DNA of 64,000 bases from Oligosphaera ethanolica (GTDB lineage Bacteria; Verrucomicrobiota; Lentisphaeria; Oligosphaerales; Oligosphaeraceae): assembly GCF_030814695.1 (NCBI RefSeq), contig NZ_JAUSVL010000001.1:3694227-3758226 (forward strand), given 5' to 3'. The notes beneath the pieces were generated by a model. It was not told the DNA's origin. It worked only from the letters and a program-made list of their open reading frames with translations, and ran no database searches. The translations under genes were made by a program, and so were the position numbers. How positions within the stretch are numbered: position 1 is the first letter of the stretch; each line of letters opens with the position of its first letter. Shown one piece after another: positions 60,629-64,000 of the stretch.

Positions 60629-62359
60629 TTAGCGTTCTTGTTCGGGTGGCTCCGGCGGTGGCTGGCACTCCCAGACTTCGACGAGCCTGCTTGCCTGCCA
60701 GAGGCCTCCCCGGTCTCCGTGGCGGCGGAATTCGAGTTCCGCCTCGGTCCGCATGGATTCGCCGGGGGCGTTGCCCGCTATTGCGCTGCCCTTGTTTTGC
60801 CCGGGGTCCGGGCCGGACTGGGCGAGAAGGACGGAGCGGAGCACGACCCGGTCGTCCACGACGACGACGAGCCCGATGCCGTTGCGGCTCACCACCCGGC
60901 ACTCGGTATTACCCCACCAGAAGACGCGCTCGAAGGCACCCCATTGCCGCAGGCGGAGTGCCGCCGTCTGGTCGCGCAGGAGGTCGGTGCCGCAGTTCGC
61001 CGGCAGAGAGTCGAGACAGGCGGTCGCACAGACGGTAAGCCCGCTCCAGTCCGGCATGCCCACGTCGCTGGTGGCGGGCGGAAGAGCCGCAGGGGACGGC
61101 GGGACGGTGGTGCCTGGCAGGCTGCCAAGCCAGGCCGCGAGGGAGGGGTCAAGACGGATGGCTTCGCGCGCCGTTTGGACGGCGCGCTCCCGGAAGGCGG
61201 GTCCCAGGCAAGCCAGGGCCAGAGCCTCGTTGGCTTTGGCGGGGGCATAGGCTTGGTCGGCGGCGGCGGCCCGGGCGAACCACGCCGCTGACTGGCGGAA
61301 ATGGGCGGCGGCGGCTTCGGGGATATCCCCCGCTGGCATCTCGGCTATGGGCGCCAATGCCTGGCGCTGGCTTTCGCCCGAGTCCCACATAACGGTTCCG
61401 GCGTGCCTGCGCAGAGGGTTGTCCCCCGGCAGCAGACGGCAACCGAGCGCCAGATGGCAGGCTCCGATGTTCGTCGCGGCCGCGCGGGACGGGAAGCTGC
61501 GGTGGAAGGCGGAAAAGAAGGCCAGGGCCAGTTCGGTCTGCCCCATGCTCGCCAACCGCAGCCCGGCGTCGAAGGTGGCCATGGCCTCCTGCATGTCGCG
61601 GAGACCCGCCAGAAGGGCCGTCGCGCGAGTCCGCGCGTCGGGATGGCGGCCATCTCCGACCGGACGGCCGAGGGCGGACATCCAGAAGTCGAAGAAGTCC
61701 TCCCCGCCCGGTCCCTCGATCAAGCGCCAGACCTGGTAGCCGGCCAGCGCGGCATGCATGAGGCCCGCCTGGTCGGCCGCAATTTCCTTGGCCTGGCAAT
61801 GGCGCAGGGCGAGAGCCCGGCGGCGCTCGGCATCCAGGCCGTTCCCGTCGGCGAAGGCGAGGGCGGCGTCCGTCCCGTCCAGCAGAACCGCCACTGCGTC
61901 CGCGGCACCGTGCGCCGCCGCGGTGCGGGCCTGACGCAGGTCGCGGAAATGGCCGTGGGTCAGATGTCCGAGTTCGTGGCCCAGCAGAAACGCAAGGCGG
62001 GTGTCGCCGACTGCCTCCGAAACCCCCTCGACGCAGAGCGCGACGGCCGCCCGGTTGACCGCGATGCGGTCGTCCGGCAGGGCCAGCACCAGCGGGCTTC
62101 CCGGTCCCTCCAGCAGCGTCAGCACATCCTCCGCCAGGGGCGGCAGGCCGGGGCTGCGGTCGGCCACGGCATAGATTCGGGCGAACACCGCCGCCGCCCG
62201 CCGGGCCGGTGGCGAATCCGCAGCCATCCCCCCATGCAGCCGGAGAAGATCCGCCGCCCGGGGACCGGGTTGCGCCTCGCGCGCGACACCGGCGAGCGCG
62301 AGGCATAGACACCCCGCTGCCAGCGCCCGAACCGCGATCCGCACCCCTGTTCCGCCCAT
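60629..62359 (-). CDS. Exported M48-like metalloprotease with TPR-like tail, 576 aa (locus B)
   Basis: AAGGGA precedes the ATG at 62359. The signal peptide is IAVRALAAGCLCLALAGVA. The zinc site is HELGH at residues 128-132 (FLLGHELGHLTHGHFRDLRQ), with the distal Glu in QAKEIAADQAG, as in peptidase family M48. The segment HPDARTRATALLAGLRDMQE and the following helical repeats match the C-terminal part of the locus A fusion (HPDAATRAHVLRRRLGHLQD). It is the first gene of locus B, behind the promoter at 62459. In locus A the same domain is fused to the trypsin protein on its external side, which fits with export here. Confidence 0.87.
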   Translation of the reverse strand: MGGTGVRIAVRALAAGCLCLALAGVAREAQPGPRAADLLRLHGGMAADSPPARRAAAVFARIYAVADRSPGLPPLAEDVLTLLEGPGSPLVLALPDDRIAVNRAAVALCVEGVSEAVGDTRLAFLLGHELGHLTHGHFRDLRQARTAAAHGAADAVAVLLDGTDAALAFADGNGLDAERRRALALRHCQAKEIAADQAGLMHAALAGYQVWRLIEGPGGEDFFDFWMSALGRPVGDGRHPDARTRATALLAGLRDMQEAMATFDAGLRLASMGQTELALAFFSAFHRSFPSRAAATNIGACHLALGCRLLPGDNPLRRHAGTVMWDSGESQRQALAPIAEMPAGDIPEAAAAHFRQSAAWFARAAAADQAYAPAKANEALALACLGPAFRERAVQTAREAIRLDPSLAAWLGSLPGTTVPPSPAALPPATSDVGMPDWSGLTVCATACLDSLPANCGTDLLRDQTAALRLRQWGAFERVFWWGNTECRVVSRNGIGLVVVVDDRVVLRSVLLAQSGPDPGQNKGSAIAGNAPGESMRTEAELEFRRHGDRGGLWQASRLVEVWECQPPPEPPEQER

Positions 62360-62458
62360 TGGCTATTCCCTTCTGACCCTCTCGGCTGCCTAGTGCGAGA
62401 GCCTTGCCTTGGTCGGCGTCCCCCTCCGTTCAGCAGGGCGTACCGTTCTTGCCTTTTT

Positions 62459-62487
62459 ACTCTAGGCGATGGTCTGAACCTGTGCAA
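62459..62487 (-). promoter_or_regulatory. Candidate promoter of locus B
   Basis: On the minus strand TTGCAC (62482-62487), a 17-base spacer and TAGAGT (62459-62464). Each box matches 4 of 6 consensus bases. The leader would be about 93 bases. Confidence 0.45.
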
Positions 62488-62577
62488 GGGCACCGTGCGA
62501 GTATTTTCGCTGCCTGTCCCGACGTCCTCTTTTTCGTACTGCCTATTCCAGTACAGCAGGCATTACAATCCAGCTGC

Positions 62578-63135
62578 TCAAGCCTTTCGTTGAAACGCAA
62601 AACACGCTACCACATCGACCGCAATCTGTTCCAGTTCAAAACGTCCCTCCAGATCCGCACGGTAAACCCTCATAGGAACAGATTCCGGTTCGGCCGCGAG
62701 CGCGTGATAAGCGTCAATGAACCGGCGTCTGGTTTCCGGCTGGAGCAGCCATTCTCCTGTTAGCCCATGCTTCGCCACTTTGTCCAGAATCGTCTGTTCG
62801 GTGTTCAGCAACAAAACGGTCAAGTGGGGATAAGGCAGACACAGGTTCCTGGCTTCCGGCAGATCGGTCGAAACGAAGACGGTCGGCCAGCCTCGATCCC
62901 ACACCAAAACCTCCCGGTCGGCATGTTCTTTTCGAATTCCCTGCATCACGTCGTTTATCCGCTGGGAAGCGCACAGCGGATCCGTCTCCCAAAGCGGATA
63001 CACCTCCACCTCTCGAAACGGTGCCGCCACTGCTACGGAAACACCTTCCGCCGCCAGACGAGCAACCAGTGTATTAACCAGCGGTGTCTTGCCCCCGCAA
63101 TCCGTTCCGTCAATAACGATTTCAAACGGGGTCAT
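62578..63135 (-). CDS. Thymidylate-kinase-like dNMP kinase, 185 aa
   Basis: The start at 63135 lies within the end of the upstream gene (14-base overlap). Walker A is IDGTDCGGKT (K16, T17), as in dTMP kinases. The DR motif is seen in VLVWDRGWPTVFVSTDLPEA, and a lid-like TRRRFIDAYHALA follows. The length is slightly short of dTMP kinases (~205 aa). The substrate is unknown. Overlap with a SAICAR-synthetase-like gene suggests a nucleotide-modifying or salvage pair rather than housekeeping tmk. Confidence 0.7.
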   Translation of the reverse strand: MTPFEIVIDGTDCGGKTPLVNTLVARLAAEGVSVAVAAPFREVEVYPLWETDPLCASQRINDVMQGIRKEHADREVLVWDRGWPTVFVSTDLPEARNLCLPYPHLTVLLLNTEQTILDKVAKHGLTGEWLLQPETRRRFIDAYHALAAEPESVPMRVYRADLEGRFELEQIAVDVVACFAFQRKA

Positions 63136-64000
63136 TCGTCGCCTCCAACGCTTGCTCAAATTGTTTCCACCGTGCCAGAAGCAGATCAGGGCTGCCGTCC
63201 TTGCGCCAGATGTCCTTATCATAATCCTCGCAGGCGGACAGGGATTTGATTCGCATGTTATCGGGCGATATTTCTCCGCATACCACATCGCCGCTTTCAT
63301 TCATAAACAAACAGAAGTCCAACACATCGAATCCGGCACGTTGACATGTAGATCGGACTACCGAAAAAACCCGCAGCGCGGTGTGCTCTGCCGCCGTCGT
63401 GTCGATCAGCCGTTCGGCCAAATACATCGGAAGTTGTTCATCGCGCAACCGGTCACCATTGCTATTCGTCAGCGGATTGCGGTAGTCGAATCGAACATAA
63501 GGGGCATGCGCCTCTCCCTTTGTAAACGACTCCCCGTAGCGATCCATAATCTCAAATATGCCGTCATAAATATGCGCCGGGGTGCCGACCAGTGCCGCCT
63601 TAACGATCACCTCCACCGGAGGCACCCGTTCCTCGGTCACGAGCGCAAAATCGGAGCCTGCCGCCAGCACGCAGGTCTTTATTCCCTCCCTATGCAGCCA
63701 ATCCCAGAACAAGCATGAAATCCTCATGCGAAGCCCATCCGTTCCCGCGACCTCGCCAGCCCGGTTGATCCGGTACGAGTAGACCGTCGGCAGAAAGCGT
63801 TGAACCAGAATTCCCGGCACATCGGTTCGTCGAATCTCCTTGCTGTTGCCCCGATGATACAACGGCAGCGATAAAAACCGTTCGCCGCTGTCCAGCAGAA
63901 GACTGCGCACGGCATCCGCATCCAGCCCCAACCGGTTGAATGCCGGGTTGCGGCAGAACACTCGCATGACATCATCATTCTCGCGCATCATGTTACCCAT
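63122..64000 (-). CDS. SAICAR-synthetase-like (PurC-like) protein, probably partial at the window edge
   Basis: The frame reaches base 64000, where an ATG happens to lie; the true start may be outside the window or further in. The sequence has the PurC-type order: VPPVEVIVKAALVG, then FDYRNPLTNSNGDRLRDEQL and the C-terminal motif VCGEISPDNMRIKS followed by DYDKDIWRKDG, like the EISPDTCRxWD...DKD motif of SAICAR synthetase. At over 290 aa it is longer than typical PurC (~240). The ATP-binding N-terminal half is less typical. It overlaps the kinase-like gene, so the two are co-expressed. Confidence 0.65.
   Translation of the reverse strand: MGNMMRENDDVMRVFCRNPAFNRLGLDADAVRSLLLDSGERFLSLPLYHRGNSKEIRRTDVPGILVQRFLPTVYSYRINRAGEVAGTDGLRMRISCLFWDWLHREGIKTCVLAAGSDFALVTEERVPPVEVIVKAALVGTPAHIYDGIFEIMDRYGESFTKGEAHAPYVRFDYRNPLTNSNGDRLRDEQLPMYLAERLIDTTAAEHTALRVFSVVRSTCQRAGFDVLDFCLFMNESGDVVCGEISPDNMRIKSLSACEDYDKDIWRKDGSPDLLLARWKQFEQALEATNDPV

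Overview
The window comes from a GC-rich bacterial chromosome, most likely of the PVC superphylum (a Lentisphaerota/Kiritimatiellota/Planctomycetota-type organism). This is inferred from the giant DUF4062-NACHT proteins, a secreted protein ending in a 'GWNLVS'-type domain, and dispersed repeats of a kind common in those genomes. No rRNA, tRNA or CRISPR array was seen. Much of the window looks like a conflict/defence island built from NLR-like proteins, TIR and SIR2 effector domains, an AbiE toxin-antitoxin pair and many insertion sequences.

Layout. 1-6.55 kb (minus): a TIR-TM-WD40 protein running off the left edge, preceded 5 bases upstream by a DUF4062-NACHT-WD40 protein. 6.8-8.3 kb: IS3 and IS4 remnants around a small Cys-rich gene. 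8.4-12.35 kb (minus): DUF4062-P-loop-TPR protein. 12.39-16.23 kb: a complete IS21-like element with two extra ORFs and a 9-bp target duplication. It sits exactly at the stop codon of a truncated TPR gene that was originally just upstream of the DUF4062 gene. 17.2-18.7 kb: AbiEii/AbiEi. 18.7-20.2 kb: a tandem repeat of about 495 bp with a perfect 28-bp palindrome. 20.3-23.1 kb: secreted cell-surface protein. 23.1-24.7 kb: repeat-rich non-coding DNA. 24.7-30.5 kb (plus): a second DUF4062-P-loop-TPR protein, a TPR scrap and a membrane-anchored unknown. 30.8-34.7 kb: an ISKra4-like element (8-bp target duplication, likely -1 frameshift), a SIR2-like fragment and an ISNCY-type transposase. 35.1-43.9 kb (plus): locus A. 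43.85-45.04 kb: IS630 element. 45.05-62.36 kb (minus): locus B. 62.6-64 kb (minus): a dNMP-kinase-like gene and a SAICAR-synthetase-like gene.

The main candidate for an undescribed system is the pair of loci A and B. Both encode the same four modules: (i) a zinc ribbon-pseudokinase-TM-trypsin protein, (ii) a secreted protein of about 257 aa of unknown family, (iii) a secreted VWA protein and (iv) an M48-type HExxH metalloprotease. In locus A the metalloprotease is fused to the C-terminus of the trypsin protein; in locus B it is a separate exported protein. Locus A is headed by an HTH gene with a good promoter and ends in a SIR2-TIR gene broken by the IS630 element. Locus B continues by stop/start overlap into a DUF4062-NACHT-WD40 protein and then a DUF4062-nSTAND1-TM-WD40-TPR protein. 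The topology suggests an extracytoplasmic proteolytic/sensing module (trypsin, M48, VWA, module ii) joined through a membrane pseudokinase to cytoplasmic NLR-like or NADase-type effectors. That function is inferred; only the architecture and the duplication are read from the sequence.
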